Shown piece after piece: positions 7,696 to 16,420 of a DNA stretch of 64,000 nt. The DNA is taken from assembly GCF_039134705.1 (NCBI RefSeq), contig NZ_CP146256.1, positions 3,472,001 to 3,536,000 of the forward strand, given 5' to 3'. This DNA is from Kineothrix sp. IPX-CK (GTDB taxonomy: Bacteria > Bacillota > Clostridia > Lachnospirales > Lachnospiraceae). Below the pieces are notes generated by a model. The model did no database searches and was not told where the DNA came from. It worked only from the letters and a program-made list of their open reading frames with translations. Each line of letters opens with the position of its first letter. The first letter of the stretch is position 1. The translations under genes were made by a program, and so were the position numbers.

Positions 7696-8063
7696 AGTGC
7701 ACCTATCCTCCGTATGTTTATTGATAAGTCCGTCCACCTCTCTTGTCCTTCAACGAGGGTTAAGGCGGCGGCAGTATAATTGGATGCGTAAAATGATTGT
7801 GTTTCCCATGATCCGGTATACGCGCTGGGACTAAAGAAGGTAAAGCTCTTTTTATTCATCATTTGCTGCAGGATTGTTGAAATTTCTGCAGGGGTTAGAA
7901 TCTCCCATATCATGTCATATCCCGCAACGGTTCCAATCGGCGTATTGTACATAGTTAGAGACTGCGTGCGTCCAGACTCCTTCGTGGAAGTTGTTGCAAA
8001 CACCGCTCTATAAATAGAAGGTTCTTTAATTGCTATCTCGTTAGCTTTCCATATGTTTGACAT
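7692..8063 (-). CDS. small tail protein (distal-tail position)
   Basis: 123 residues, mixed beta composition, no recognised motif. It sits between the tape measure and the tail-tip protein, where siphoviruses encode the distal tail protein, and overlaps the next gene by four bases (ATGA). It is too short for a normal Dit, so it may be a reduced or unrelated hub protein. Confidence 0.65.
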   Translation of the reverse strand: MSNIWKANEIAIKEPSIYRAVFATTSTKESGRTQSLTMYNTPIGTVAGYDMIWEILTPAEISTILQQMMNKKSFTFFSPSAYTGSWETQSFYASNYTAAALTLVEGQERWTDLSINIRRIGAL

Positions 8064-8071
8064 TTTATCAC

Positions 8072-10951
8072 CTACAAGTCAAAGGGGTTTGCCCCCGTGG
8101 TCATTTGCTGCAGTCTTGCTTCTTGTATGAATTCGTCAAATAAATTTCTTCGATTGAGCTGGGCCGTAAATCTATAGCTGCCGCCATTGCCGCCACCCAA
8201 TCCCTTCATTTCGTCTCTTACTGCCTGTCTGATTGTTGATAGCGGACTGATTACCTCTGTCTCGTGGTTGTTATCTCCTACCCTCGCTAAAAATTCACCG
8301 TGAGAGGCTGGAATGACTGTGCCCGATGCGTAACCAGTCACAGACTTGACGCTATATCCTGCGCTATATGAACCACCTTTTACTGCTGAACCCAGGCTTC
8401 CTATGGCTTCGATTGCCGCTGATACCCAGCTCACAATAGTTTCGACAATTTTTGATATTGTTGACGCTGCTGTATCTATGATTTTTACAACCCTTTCCCA
8501 TATATCTTCAAAAAAATCAGCAATTGCGCCCCATCCAGTTTCCCATGCACTCCTTGCACCGTCCACCAGTGTCTTAATACCATTAACAACAAATTCTTTG
8601 AGTCCGTTGATGCCTTTTTCAACAAATCCGATAAATCCATTTATGATACCTTCCAGTACTTTTAAAAATACAGTGACCAGACTTTTTATTGCTGTCACGA
8701 GCACTTTTAAAACATTTACAACTAGTGATACAAATACCTCTATTATTCCGACAACCAAATCAGAAAATCCTTGTACAATGTCCGACAATCCCTGCCATGC
8801 TTTGTCCCAATCCCCAGAAAATACTCCTGTAAGGAAATCTATTACGCCGCCGAGGATAGTGATAAAACCACCCAATGCGTCTGCTATGTACCCGACTACT
8901 TCAAGAAATGTTTCCCATATTGCTTCCAACACCGGAATGATGACGGGGAGTATATTATCTATTATCCATTCGATAAACGGCTGTAGATACTGCGCCCACA
9001 ATACAGTTATCAAATCAGCCACCTTTCCAACAAACTCAACCAGTTTATCTATGAGCGGCTGTATATGGCCTTTCCACGTCGCGTCTAGTCCTTCGGCCAT
9101 CCCCTGAAGAGTTGGTATTAAAGTATCATTTAAAAAAGATAGAAGTTTACCGGTTATATCGCTGAAACCTTGCGCAACTGATTCAAAAAATGGCTTGAGA
9201 TGCTCATCATAGACATTATTCACGCTATCAAACGTGCTGGAGATAGCATCTTTTATTGTTCCTGCAACTGTCGCAATTACGCCAAATAGTCCTTCGAATG
9301 CTTTTTTAAACGCTTCTTGATTTTCGATTATCGGGAGGAGTATAATATTCAGAGCCTCCCTTATCAGTTTTGAACCAACCTCGGTTACTCCCATAATTAT
9401 TTCAGAAACTATGCCTATCAGATTGGATGTTAATGTAATAGCTTGCTTACTTGTCAGCGATTCAAATATGTATGCTATGCTTGATACTCCCTCGGACAAT
9501 ATGCCATTTATATCCGTAGAGATGTCAAACATAGACACAAGATATCCCTTTATCCTATCTTTGTTTTCTTCGAGATAAAGAGTCAGTCCAGACACTAAAT
9601 TTGTGGCCGCCGAAAGCCCTGTGCTTGTTATCGCTCCGGTCAACGTGCCTAATAGCCGGGAAACGGATTGTACGTAATCGTCCGCTGCAGATACCACGTT
9701 TTTATCCGTCCATATATCAATCAGCGAATCCTTAATAGATGCAATAGCATCTTTTATCATGTCAAAGCGATATCGATAATCTCCTAATCCATCGAAAAAC
9801 CCTTTGTTGAATACGCCTTTCAACTTCTCGCCATAGGCAATCAGCGGAGCTATTTTCTTTTTTACATCATCTATCCAAGCAAAAGTGCCGGGGTCAATTT
9901 TTTCTTCAGTGAACATATCTTGGGGAGATATTCCAGTGTTTTCTTTATCGCCGGAACTGTATTTGTTCAAGTCATCGATTGGTGATAAGTATCCTTCCAC
10001 CGCTTTTTCTGCATCCTTGGCTGATTTAGCGGAACCGTCGAGGGACGATGCATAATCCTCTTGAACTCTCACCGCCTTTGTCCATGTGGATTTTCCGCTG
10101 AGGGCCGCAGTGAGTTGCGTCACTTTGTTTATGGCTTCTGTCATATAACCAACAAAAGTAACTAAATATGGAATTATTGTCTCAACCAACGGCTGAAAAG
10201 CTGTTGCAAGGCTGTTTTTTAGCTGTGTGTTAGCGGACATCAGTTCCGATATCTTCGCATTGTATTCCGTAGAATACTGCACGAGATTCTTAAACCCGTC
10301 CTTTACTCCATTCACAAACGCATTGAAGGCTTTTGTTATCCAGTTAAACACCAAAAGGCTTAGCGCAATCCCCTTGAATCGACTTGCAAGCGTTCCTATG
10401 ACACCGCTAGTTTTCTTAGCGGCGCTATCGATCTTTTTAAAATTCTTCTTCCCGTTTCTCCCGACCTCGTTTTGCTTGCCAATCAACTCATTGTGCTTCT
10501 GGTTAAGCGCGTTCATCTCGTTCTCAGCATATCCTAATTCTTGAGCTATTTTACGATATTCCTCAGAGTCGGATCCGAGCGTAAACGCTTTGCCACTTGC
10601 AACCAAATCATCAAGCTCTCCATTTGCGTATCTTATCGTATTGCCAGCTTCTTCTAGTTTGTATTGGATAGCGTCCCACGCGCTCCCACTCGCTTTCCCT
10701 GCTGCTTGCATTTCTTCTTGTTTCGCAAGAAGTCTATCAAACTCTGTGTTGGCCTTACTTATTTGGCTCTGGATTTCCTGATATTCCTGTGTCTCAATCT
10801 TAACGTTACTCAAAGCATTCATTTTATCCTTTAGTGCACTGATTTTATCCGCTGTCTTTACGATGCGATTCTCAAGAGCCAGCACTTGACTGCTGGCCGT
10901 CTTGGTATGAAGTAATGTATTAATTTTGATCTCTCCATCGTATCGCGGCAT
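8072..10951 (-). CDS. tail tape measure protein
   Basis: 959 residues, the longest gene of the prophage. The N-terminus is a coiled coil (about 20-170) with KISALKDKMNALSNVK; then come hydrophobic helices, a long middle part of amphipathic repeats with proline-bounded hydrophobic segments (WIIDNILPVIIPVLEAIWET), and a C-terminal GYASGTVIPASHGEFLARVG region with the conserved HETEVISP seen in Gram-positive phage tape measures. It sets tail length and forms the DNA channel at injection. The two tail assembly chaperone genes lie directly upstream, as expected. Confidence 0.92.
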   Translation of the reverse strand: MPRYDGEIKINTLLHTKTASSQVLALENRIVKTADKISALKDKMNALSNVKIETQEYQEIQSQISKANTEFDRLLAKQEEMQAAGKASGSAWDAIQYKLEEAGNTIRYANGELDDLVASGKAFTLGSDSEEYRKIAQELGYAENEMNALNQKHNELIGKQNEVGRNGKKNFKKIDSAAKKTSGVIGTLASRFKGIALSLLVFNWITKAFNAFVNGVKDGFKNLVQYSTEYNAKISELMSANTQLKNSLATAFQPLVETIIPYLVTFVGYMTEAINKVTQLTAALSGKSTWTKAVRVQEDYASSLDGSAKSAKDAEKAVEGYLSPIDDLNKYSSGDKENTGISPQDMFTEEKIDPGTFAWIDDVKKKIAPLIAYGEKLKGVFNKGFFDGLGDYRYRFDMIKDAIASIKDSLIDIWTDKNVVSAADDYVQSVSRLLGTLTGAITSTGLSAATNLVSGLTLYLEENKDRIKGYLVSMFDISTDINGILSEGVSSIAYIFESLTSKQAITLTSNLIGIVSEIIMGVTEVGSKLIREALNIILLPIIENQEAFKKAFEGLFGVIATVAGTIKDAISSTFDSVNNVYDEHLKPFFESVAQGFSDITGKLLSFLNDTLIPTLQGMAEGLDATWKGHIQPLIDKLVEFVGKVADLITVLWAQYLQPFIEWIIDNILPVIIPVLEAIWETFLEVVGYIADALGGFITILGGVIDFLTGVFSGDWDKAWQGLSDIVQGFSDLVVGIIEVFVSLVVNVLKVLVTAIKSLVTVFLKVLEGIINGFIGFVEKGINGLKEFVVNGIKTLVDGARSAWETGWGAIADFFEDIWERVVKIIDTAASTISKIVETIVSWVSAAIEAIGSLGSAVKGGSYSAGYSVKSVTGYASGTVIPASHGEFLARVGDNNHETEVISPLSTIRQAVRDEMKGLGGGNGGSYRFTAQLNRRNLFDEFIQEARLQQMTTGANPFDL

Positions 10952-10958
10952 AATATAC

Positions 10959-11567
10959 CTACTTTCCCTTATTTCTACGTTCTTTCATCATGCGATCAAA
11001 ATCGTCTATCTTGACCTTCTCTTTAGGAGTGAACTTCCTCTCCGCTTCGGGCTGCTTCAGCGCATATACTTCCTTAGCTTCCCTTATAAAAGCCTGCTCT
11101 TCCTTGCTCATATTTTTTCTTATTTCTTTACGGCGCATTTCTACAACCTGCAAAAAAGACGATTGCTTATGCGGCATGTTCCAGAGTAGACCGTTAAATT
11201 CCCACCAATGTAAATCTGCGTCATTGAGGTTAATTCCGTATATCTGCCGGAAGTCTGCGTATATTCGCCACTGATCATTGTAGAAGTCCATTACCTTTTG
11301 TTTGTTGACTCGTTTGGAGGGATTGTCATGGCTCCACCCATTGAGAAACCATTTAATACATTCCTCAAGTTCTTCTCCCTCAGGATGTTCCCTGACGTTA
11401 TCGTCTTCATCCCCAAACAAGAGATACTTGATAATACTGTCTTTTTCAAAATCCAAAAGAGTATCGTCATCATACGTTTTGTACACTTGGATGCCGATTT
11501 GAAACCAAGTATTTACTTGGTATCCATTCCATTCTTCGGGAAGCGGATCATACAGAACGTTTTCCAT
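10959..11567 (-). CDS. Gp15 family tail assembly protein
   Basis: 202 residues matching the bacteriophage Gp15 family: FRQIYGINLNDADLHWWEF followed by NGLLWNMP is the family core (about residues 105-130). It is the downstream member of the chaperone pair before the tape measure. The ATG at 11567 lies inside the end of the upstream gene (20-base overlap) with GAGG nine bases before it, so it is translated by re-initiation and not by ribosomal frameshifting. Confidence 0.82.
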   Translation of the reverse strand: MENVLYDPLPEEWNGYQVNTWFQIGIQVYKTYDDDTLLDFEKDSIIKYLLFGDEDDNVREHPEGEELEECIKWFLNGWSHDNPSKRVNKQKVMDFYNDQWRIYADFRQIYGINLNDADLHWWEFNGLLWNMPHKQSSFLQVVEMRRKEIRKNMSKEEQAFIREAKEVYALKQPEAERKFTPKEKVKIDDFDRMMKERRNKGK

Positions 11568-12087
11568 TTTTCATTTCCTCAAGCAACTCATCTTTTGTTT
11601 TGGTATGCTTGCCACGCTTGGAAACATTGTACCGTTTCTTATTCTCTTCAAATTTTTTATTAAACAATCCATTCATAACCGGGATAACACCGTCAACAAA
11701 CTGCATGAGAGCATATTCATCCGGCACAAAATCAGGGTTTATCTCGTAACACTCCTTGTACACGTTCTGTACTGTATTATCCCCGAACACCGCGTTGATT
11801 TCCTCAATACATTTCGTTATGTATGATACGTATGCGCTACTGTAATCAATAACCTGATTTACGTCAAAATTATCTTTATTAATCGGGCGGTCATCGTACT
11901 TATCACTAAGTATCTTTGCTTCCTTACTGTAATTTTCAGATACTCTATCAAGATTCTGTATTAGCTTCGCAAATCGAGTAGCTGTATTGGAATCGATCAT
12001 ATTGATTCTTAGTACAGTTATTACCTCATCCTTCTCATTCTTGACAGCTATTTCTTTGATATTGCTCTCTATTCTTATAACTTCCAT
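11548..12087 (-). CDS. tail assembly chaperone (gp14-like)
   Basis: 179 residues from the second ATG (12087), which has AAAGGA at correct spacing; the ATG nine bases earlier is too near its SD. Helical, acidic protein with the C-terminus rich in lysine (KRGKHTKTKDELLEEMKNGK). It lies between the tail tube and Gp15, the standard position of the first tail assembly chaperone. No slippery heptamer in the right frame is visible at the overlap. Confidence 0.65.
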   Translation of the reverse strand: MEVIRIESNIKEIAVKNEKDEVITVLRINMIDSNTATRFAKLIQNLDRVSENYSKEAKILSDKYDDRPINKDNFDVNQVIDYSSAYVSYITKCIEEINAVFGDNTVQNVYKECYEINPDFVPDEYALMQFVDGVIPVMNGLFNKKFEENKKRYNVSKRGKHTKTKDELLEEMKNGKRSV

Positions 12088-12105
12088 CTTTAACATCCTT
12101 TCCGA

Positions 12106-12138
12106 ATCAGGACATGACGGAAAAGTACATGCCCTGAT
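12106..12138 (-). other. 11-bp hairpin between tail tube and tail chaperone genes
   Basis: Minus-strand ATCAGGGCATG pairs with CATGTCCTGAT over an 11-base loop, with one G-U pair. No T-run follows, so it is not a classic terminator; the SD of the chaperone gene comes right after it. It may stabilise the upstream tail-tube mRNA or damp downstream expression. Confidence 0.55.
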
Positions 12139-12172
12139 ATGTTAAATTTAATTAACACCTATGTTGAATTTT

Positions 12173-12673
12173 TTAAGGCGTTGTTACTTTCTTGGCCCAC
12201 GTGTATTGTCCATCTTCGCCTATTGTAACCGTTCCCTGTTCAACATCTCCATTACCGTTAATCTGTATGGATGATGTAAGGATATCGCCGCCTGCTCCGC
12301 CTGTGGACGAAGGAGCAACGATAACCGGTATCCTTATGCAATCGCCCGTGCTTCCGGTAATGTCTGTTTTATAAAACCTGTAGTAATGCGTCTCACAGTC
12401 AGATCCAACGGGAAGCGTTTTAAACAGGTTATCAATTACCGTCTGCATATCGTCATTTAGATACTGTCTTTCAGCGGTCGTTGAAAATTCATATCCTTTT
12501 AGAGTGGATGCTTTCGATTTCATATTGATATACTGCGTGCTCTCGATATCCGGGCCCCAATCTTCGGATAGTTCCGTAAATCCGTCCCCGAGCTCTGCAA
12601 TATTGGATGTCTCGCCGCCCATTAATTTTCCAATATCGAGCATAGACACCATATTGACTCTATTTTCTGCCAT
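12173..12673 (-). CDS. major tail tube protein
   Basis: 166 residues; MAENRVNMVSMLDIGKLMGG at the start, then ISYLK-type beta strands, and a C-terminal region rich in glycine and threonine ending with EQGTVTIGEDGQYTW. The length, all-beta character and place between the tail terminator (12677) and the chaperone pair identify it as the major tail (tube) protein. The stretch of about 85 bases after its stop carries a hairpin. Confidence 0.8.
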   Translation of the reverse strand: MAENRVNMVSMLDIGKLMGGETSNIAELGDGFTELSEDWGPDIESTQYINMKSKASTLKGYEFSTTAERQYLNDDMQTVIDNLFKTLPVGSDCETHYYRFYKTDITGSTGDCIRIPVIVAPSSTGGAGGDILTSSIQINGNGDVEQGTVTIGEDGQYTWAKKVTTP

Positions 12674-12676
12674 CTC

Positions 12677-13138
12677 TTATCTTCCTTTCTTATAAAAGTA
12701 TTTAAGTGTTAAAGTACATGTATAATCTTCATATCCGCTTTCCTGCGCCTGGGATTTATATACCGGCGAGGTGCGTTCGATTTTCTGTAACTGAATCCGG
12801 GCATTTGTAAAGGTTGCTGTGCATGTTTCCATCCATGCGGATAGGTCATGCACAAGATTCTCCTTTTCAATTCGTCCTGGGTTCGTGGTGGGATTTGCCC
12901 TATAGATGATGCGGAAAGGAACTTGTGCCACATAAGAACCGCTCAAATATTGGCTTACATAAAACGCTCCATTTGGTAGCGGTATAATTCCCATCCCGCC
13001 GTCCGGTGGAGTGTTCTGCCATACAATGTTCTGTGCTGTTGCCGTGAATGGCAAATCCGGGTACTGTGCAACCATTTGCAGGATTGCTTCGGATATGGTT
13101 TCCATATCGATTAAATTAAGTGGTTTCGGGTCTGCCAT
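12677..13138 (-). CDS. tail terminator / minor capsid protein (Minor_capsid_3-like)
   Basis: 153 residues. The pattern with an N-terminal helix, YVSQYLSGSYVAQVPFRIIYR near the middle and SGYEDYTCTLTLKYFYKK at the end matches the Minor_capsid_3 family, which by position acts as tail terminator in Gram-positive siphoviruses. Its start overlaps the previous stop by one base, indicating coupling. Confidence 0.7.
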   Translation of the reverse strand: MADPKPLNLIDMETISEAILQMVAQYPDLPFTATAQNIVWQNTPPDGGMGIIPLPNGAFYVSQYLSGSYVAQVPFRIIYRANPTTNPGRIEKENLVHDLSAWMETCTATFTNARIQLQKIERTSPVYKSQAQESGYEDYTCTLTLKYFYKKGR

Positions 13139-13563
13139 TACCTACCTCCGATTTCAAAATGCGGGATGAGATCATAGATATCCGCATTGGTTATTTTGTA
13201 GCAATTGGAATATTTACCCTTCATGTAAGAAAAGAAATCCTCGCTTTTAACAGTCTCAGCGCTTGTATCACCCTCCACAAAGAAGTCATGTCCGCTCGTT
13301 AATGTGAAGTTTTCTCCCTTTCCGGTATCTGTTAAGGCTTGCCACTCTATCGGCGGTAAATAAGGCTTTGGGAGATTCCTGCGGCTAATATGAAGCTTTG
13401 CGCTATCGGCGTCATTCATGCTTGTTGCGGCAATGTTTGCGCCTTTATTGATAAGTAGCCGTACGTCAGTGAATACCGTAGGGAACCACGTTTCTCCGCC
13501 CATCACTCCCCCCGTTACGGTGCGGTTGTATAGTGTAATGGTCTTAGTGTAAAAGATTGCCAT
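13138..13563 (-). CDS. head-tail joining protein (connector position)
   Basis: 141 residues, beta-rich, starting MAIFYTKTITLYNRTVTGG. It sits third in the connector cluster between coat protein and tail tube. DFFVEGDTSAETVKSEDFFSYM near residue 95 is typical of the small head-closure or stopper proteins of Lactococcus/Clostridia phages. Family name uncertain. Confidence 0.62.
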   Translation of the reverse strand: MAIFYTKTITLYNRTVTGGVMGGETWFPTVFTDVRLLINKGANIAATSMNDADSAKLHISRRNLPKPYLPPIEWQALTDTGKGENFTLTSGHDFFVEGDTSAETVKSEDFFSYMKGKYSNCYKITNADIYDLIPHFEIGGR

Positions 13564-13565
13564 AT

Positions 13566-13973
13566 CTACACCCCCGCGTATAAAAGACCGGTTCCTTGCA
13601 GGTACTCCGTAACCGCATCCACCATGAGCTTGTATTGAGCCTTTTGGTCAGCCATTACCGCCGTTATAAGTGTGTCGTTGCTGCCAAAGGTAATCGACTC
13701 GTTCCCGCTGGACTTGGACTTTACATTTCCCTTTTCCGCATCTGTGGCATTCTTGGTGGCGTAGTCTATCTGGTAGAGAACATCTATGAGAGCACATGTG
13801 GCTTTCTGTACTTCTGTGTCGTAATCTTCCAGCGCATCCGGTGTGATATTCCCAAAGGTCAGATAATTGAGCTTATCCGTTGCCCTCGCAGCCCACTTGT
13901 TAAAGGCGGTCTCGTCGGCAATAACATCACCGTAATAATCATTTTGGTAGAATGTGTAGGTTGTGTATGCCAT
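13566..13973 (-). CDS. head-tail connector protein (adaptor position)
   Basis: 135 residues from the ATG at 13973, preceded by AAAGGCGG; the upstream extension of the frame has no SD and overlaps the previous gene. Begins MAYTTYTFYQNDYYG with a helical body (DALEDYDTEVQKATCALIDV), as in the gp6-like adaptors that dock on the portal. The assignment is by position and helix pattern. Confidence 0.62.
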   Translation of the reverse strand: MAYTTYTFYQNDYYGDVIADETAFNKWAARATDKLNYLTFGNITPDALEDYDTEVQKATCALIDVLYQIDYATKNATDAEKGNVKSKSSGNESITFGSNDTLITAVMADQKAQYKLMVDAVTEYLQGTGLLYAGV

Positions 13974-13990
13974 TGTGACCGCCTTTCTCT

Positions 13991-14206
13991 TTACTCCGTT
14001 TTCTTTTGCCTTGCAGGCTTCTTTTCTTCCATGCTTGAGAGCGTGGAGCATTTCGCTAATATTTCCGCTACGGTATATAATCCCGGGTTATCTCCCGACA
14101 GCTCCACAACATCACCAATACTTACGGACGATGCGCTTACACTGGCGCGATAAAGCTTCTCATGAGAGAACAGATATGGCTTCCCGTCTATAATCTTAAA
14201 TAGCAT
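13991..14206 (-). CDS. small hypothetical head-region protein
   Basis: 71 residues from the ATG at 14206 behind a strong AAGGAGGG. It has a short beta-rich start (MLFKIIDGKPYLFSHEKLYR) and a lysine-rich tail. It lies directly after the coat protein. Function unknown; decoration or connector roles are possible. Confidence 0.6.
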   Translation of the reverse strand: MLFKIIDGKPYLFSHEKLYRASVSASSVSIGDVVELSGDNPGLYTVAEILAKCSTLSSMEEKKPARQKKTE

Positions 14207-14216
14207 GTTGCCCTCC

Positions 14217-15239
14217 TTAGCCGTTAGACTTGATAACGCCAATCTTTACGTTTTTGTGGTTTGCCTTGAGGGACCAGTTAGCGGCCGTCTTAAGCTCTGC
14301 GAGAGTAGGAGACTCGTTCGCAATATTATCCACTGCAAGGGATAATCCGTTCGGATGAATCACCTTACCCTGCTTGGTGTAAAACTTGTCAATACCAGCA
14401 GAAGTTTCAGGATCATAGTCTGTTGTGTATTGCTTCTCATAGTTTGTTTTATCTGCTTCCAGGAAAGCACCCTGTCCGAGTATGTAGGATTTATAAACCG
14501 GAGCCGTTCCTGATGTGTCGATTGTGTATCTATCCATCACGATAGGGATAAGGCCACCAATCGTAGGAAGGTCAACCTCTCTCTCGATCGCGTTTGTGAT
14601 TGTATACTTGTTATAATCAACAAGTCCGAGGGCCTTATACCTCGCATAGATCATGGAGTTGATAACAAACAATCCGAAACCATCCGCCATATCCCCAAGT
14701 GCTTTCTGCTGTGCATAAATCAAAGTGGCGCTACCGATTTGGTTTGCATCCGTTATCTCCCCTTCGTCGGCTGTAATATCCGTGATATGCTCAGCCATCG
14801 CCGATACTCCAAGCACCGCATCCGTAATACCCATAAGATATAAAATCCAAGCCTGTTGGTAATAATTTGCGATCTTGTTTTTGATGTCTCCCAGCGGGTC
14901 CGCTCCGGTTAGTTCTTTCGTAAAATCTTTCGCCTTAAACGCTTTCATGATCTGCGTTAACATGCACGTTTGTTTATTGCCTGTTACCTCTACCGGCACG
15001 TTGTTTGTCAGACCGTCATTGTTAAGAGGCAGCATACCAGAATCTTCAATAGATAATGGCCTATACATGGGAATAGTAGCAACGTTTCCTTTTGTGCCGA
15101 TTGCATCCATGATGGACGAATCACTTGTTAGTACGCCAGACGCAAGGATGCGGTTGTCCCACGTGTCCGCTTCCTGCATCATGTCTGTAAAAACTTCTTC
15201 ATCAAAGTAAAAACCGCCAAATAAGCCTGTTCTTGCCAT
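14217..15239 (-). CDS. major capsid (coat) protein
   Basis: 340 residues, starting MARTGLFGGFYFDEEVFTDM. The segments KDFTKELTGADPLGDIKN and YYQQAWILYLMG (about 110-145), then the beta region ending with a YKVGD-like C-terminus, match the phage coat protein family used by many Gram-positive siphoviruses whose scaffold is separate. The scaffold gene lies eight bases upstream and the connectors downstream. It makes the procapsid shell. Confidence 0.85.
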   Translation of the reverse strand: MARTGLFGGFYFDEEVFTDMMQEADTWDNRILASGVLTSDSSIMDAIGTKGNVATIPMYRPLSIEDSGMLPLNNDGLTNNVPVEVTGNKQTCMLTQIMKAFKAKDFTKELTGADPLGDIKNKIANYYQQAWILYLMGITDAVLGVSAMAEHITDITADEGEITDANQIGSATLIYAQQKALGDMADGFGLFVINSMIYARYKALGLVDYNKYTITNAIEREVDLPTIGGLIPIVMDRYTIDTSGTAPVYKSYILGQGAFLEADKTNYEKQYTTDYDPETSAGIDKFYTKQGKVIHPNGLSLAVDNIANESPTLAELKTAANWSLKANHKNVKIGVIKSNG

Positions 15240-15246
15240 TGTTTCA

Positions 15247-15909
15247 TTACCTCATCTTTCTTAATGCATCGTAGGTATCAGGATCAGATTCTTTCAGTTT
15301 CGTCCTCTCCTCGATGTTCATTTTTAAAAACTGTTCCTTGGTTACTTTTAATCCGGTCGCCGCGGATGTGATGGAGCGCCCGAGGATCTTCGAGCGATTC
15401 TTTTCAGCTTCCAGCGTCTTTTCGTCAATCAGGATGTTGGGCTTAAGTTCTCCCTTTTCATCCTTTGTAATGGAATCAAATAAATCGGAAATACTTTTCC
15501 CTTTGGCGGTATCTTTTTTGAGCTCGGCCACAAGCTGGGTCTTTATTGCATTTGATGTGATGTCATTTACAAAATGCTTATCCTTGAAAAAATCGTCTAC
15601 CGTGGTTGATAATCTGTTGGCTTCTTCTTTATCAGCCCATTCTTTCCGTTCTTTTTCAATGGCTGCATTCAATTCTGAAACCTTGGTTTTCCACGACTCG
15701 ACATCTCCCGTGGACTGCTGCAACTCAGTAAGCTGCTTTTGCATATCGCCTTGTGCGCTCCTAAGAGTTTCGTTCTCTCCTTCGAGAGTTTTGATTTTGT
15801 CATTTTTCTTCTGAACTTCTGCAGAAGATACAAAATCTCCGTCAAAGGTCTTTTTCATCTCGTCCGTGATCTCCACGCCGAGCGTTTTCAGTTTTTCGAT
15901 AATATTCAT
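15247..15909 (-). CDS. phage scaffolding protein (GP20 family)
   Basis: 220 residues, highly charged coiled coil (about 30-100), ending with LKMNIEERTKLKESDPDTYD and LRKMR. The C-terminal motif with ERTKL...P..Y..L is the GP20/minor structural protein hallmark. It guides coat assembly and leaves the shell before DNA packaging. The long leader upstream (15,910 to about 16,090) can form a structured RNA, which is unusual for a scaffold gene. Confidence 0.85.
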   Translation of the reverse strand: MNIIEKLKTLGVEITDEMKKTFDGDFVSSAEVQKKNDKIKTLEGENETLRSAQGDMQKQLTELQQSTGDVESWKTKVSELNAAIEKERKEWADKEEANRLSTTVDDFFKDKHFVNDITSNAIKTQLVAELKKDTAKGKSISDLFDSITKDEKGELKPNILIDEKTLEAEKNRSKILGRSITSAATGLKVTKEQFLKMNIEERTKLKESDPDTYDALRKMR

Positions 15910-15939
15910 TCCTATACCTCTTTCTTAAAAGTTGTTGAT

Positions 15940-16053
15940 CCGGTCAGCCCGGCGTGATCGAGTTGCTATTTGAACCATAGCTGGCAACACACTGACCGGG
16001 AATTGCACCCGCTTTTCAACCTCATCCATAGGATTTTCTATTAAGGGCCAGTG
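15940..16053 (-). ncRNA. candidate structured leader RNA with alternative pairings
   Basis: The minus-strand leader of the scaffold gene can fold in two incompatible ways. Fold A: CACTGGC (16053-16047) with GTCAGTG (15996-15990), closing a CGGG-TGCAATT-CCCG hairpin (16011-15997), tRNA-like in outline. Fold B: CCGGTCAG (15999-15992) with CTGACCGG (15947-15940), enclosing GCTAT-GGTTCAA-ATAGC (15981-15965). Fold B uses bases needed for fold A. I recognise no known riboswitch or ribozyme. It lies between a terminator and the scaffold SD. Confidence 0.5.
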
Positions 16054-16091
16054 TTAGAAGGAGGATTATGATAAATTAGATATAAGCAAAT

Positions 16092-16132
16092 AAAAAAAGG
16101 AACCAACTTGTAATCTCTTACAAATCAGTTCC
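16092..16132 (-). terminator. Rho-independent terminator of the 46-residue gene
   Basis: Minus-strand GGAAC/GTTCC outer stem with TTGTAA/TTACAA inner stem, followed by seven T. It ends transcription of the small gene at 16,180-16,320 and would also interrupt read-through from the packaging genes into scaffold and coat. Confidence 0.85.
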
Positions 16133-16179
16133 CTGTGAACTCTTATTACTCCCCCTGCGGGAATAATGTCTATATGTAA

Positions 16180-16320
16180 TTATTCATTAATAGCTATTGT
16201 TTTTACTTCCTTAGACTTAGGCACTTCTAAAATTACGAAACCGCCATCTTTATTGCGCTTTTTAATTTCAACATGGCTTCCGCGCTCAAAAATCTTTTCG
16301 TCAATCTCAATCCATATCAT
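16180..16320 (-). CDS. small moron-like protein, VEIK-DG type
   Basis: 46 residues: MIWIEIDEKIFERGSHVEIK then KRNKDGGFVILEVPKSK. An SD (AAAGGAG) lies ten bases upstream of the ATG at 16320. It is inserted between the minor head protein and scaffold genes with its own promoter and terminator, the pattern of a moron. It resembles the small protein at 23,682-23,828 in the motif VEIK-x(3-4)-DG-x-x-I-x-E-x-x-K. Predicted as a short beta hairpin; function unknown. Confidence 0.75.
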   Translation of the reverse strand: MIWIEIDEKIFERGSHVEIKKRNKDGGFVILEVPKSKEVKTIAINE

Positions 16321-16337
16321 GTGCTCTATACTCCTTT

Positions 16338-16366
16338 ATTATACTATATTATGTTAACATTTTCAA
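16338..16366 (-). promoter_or_regulatory. promoter of the small gene at 16,180-16,320
   Basis: TTGAAA (16366-16361), 17-base spacer, TATAAT (16343-16338), near consensus on the minus strand. The SD AAAGGAG begins at the next base, so a start site at the usual distance would leave most of the SD out of the transcript. A second possible -10, TATAGT (16348-16343), lies five bases upstream. Confidence 0.7.
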
Positions 16367-16420
16367 TAGGTAAATGCCTTTTTATTCCATGTTTTCAGCT
16401 TTATATATATTTTATGTAAA

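Noticed and set aside
8346..9107. 253-codon plus-strand frame inside the tape measure gene
   Set aside because: No SD, composition is that of the complementary strand of the tape measure, and it opposes the whole late operon.
11548..11567. Programmed frameshift between the two tail chaperone genes
   Set aside because: No slippery heptamer in the correct frame; the second gene has its own ATG and SD in the overlap.
15990..16053. tRNA gene
   Set aside because: A seven-pair acceptor-like stem and a T-arm-like hairpin exist, but there is no D arm or proper anticodon arm, and the T loop is TGCAATT.
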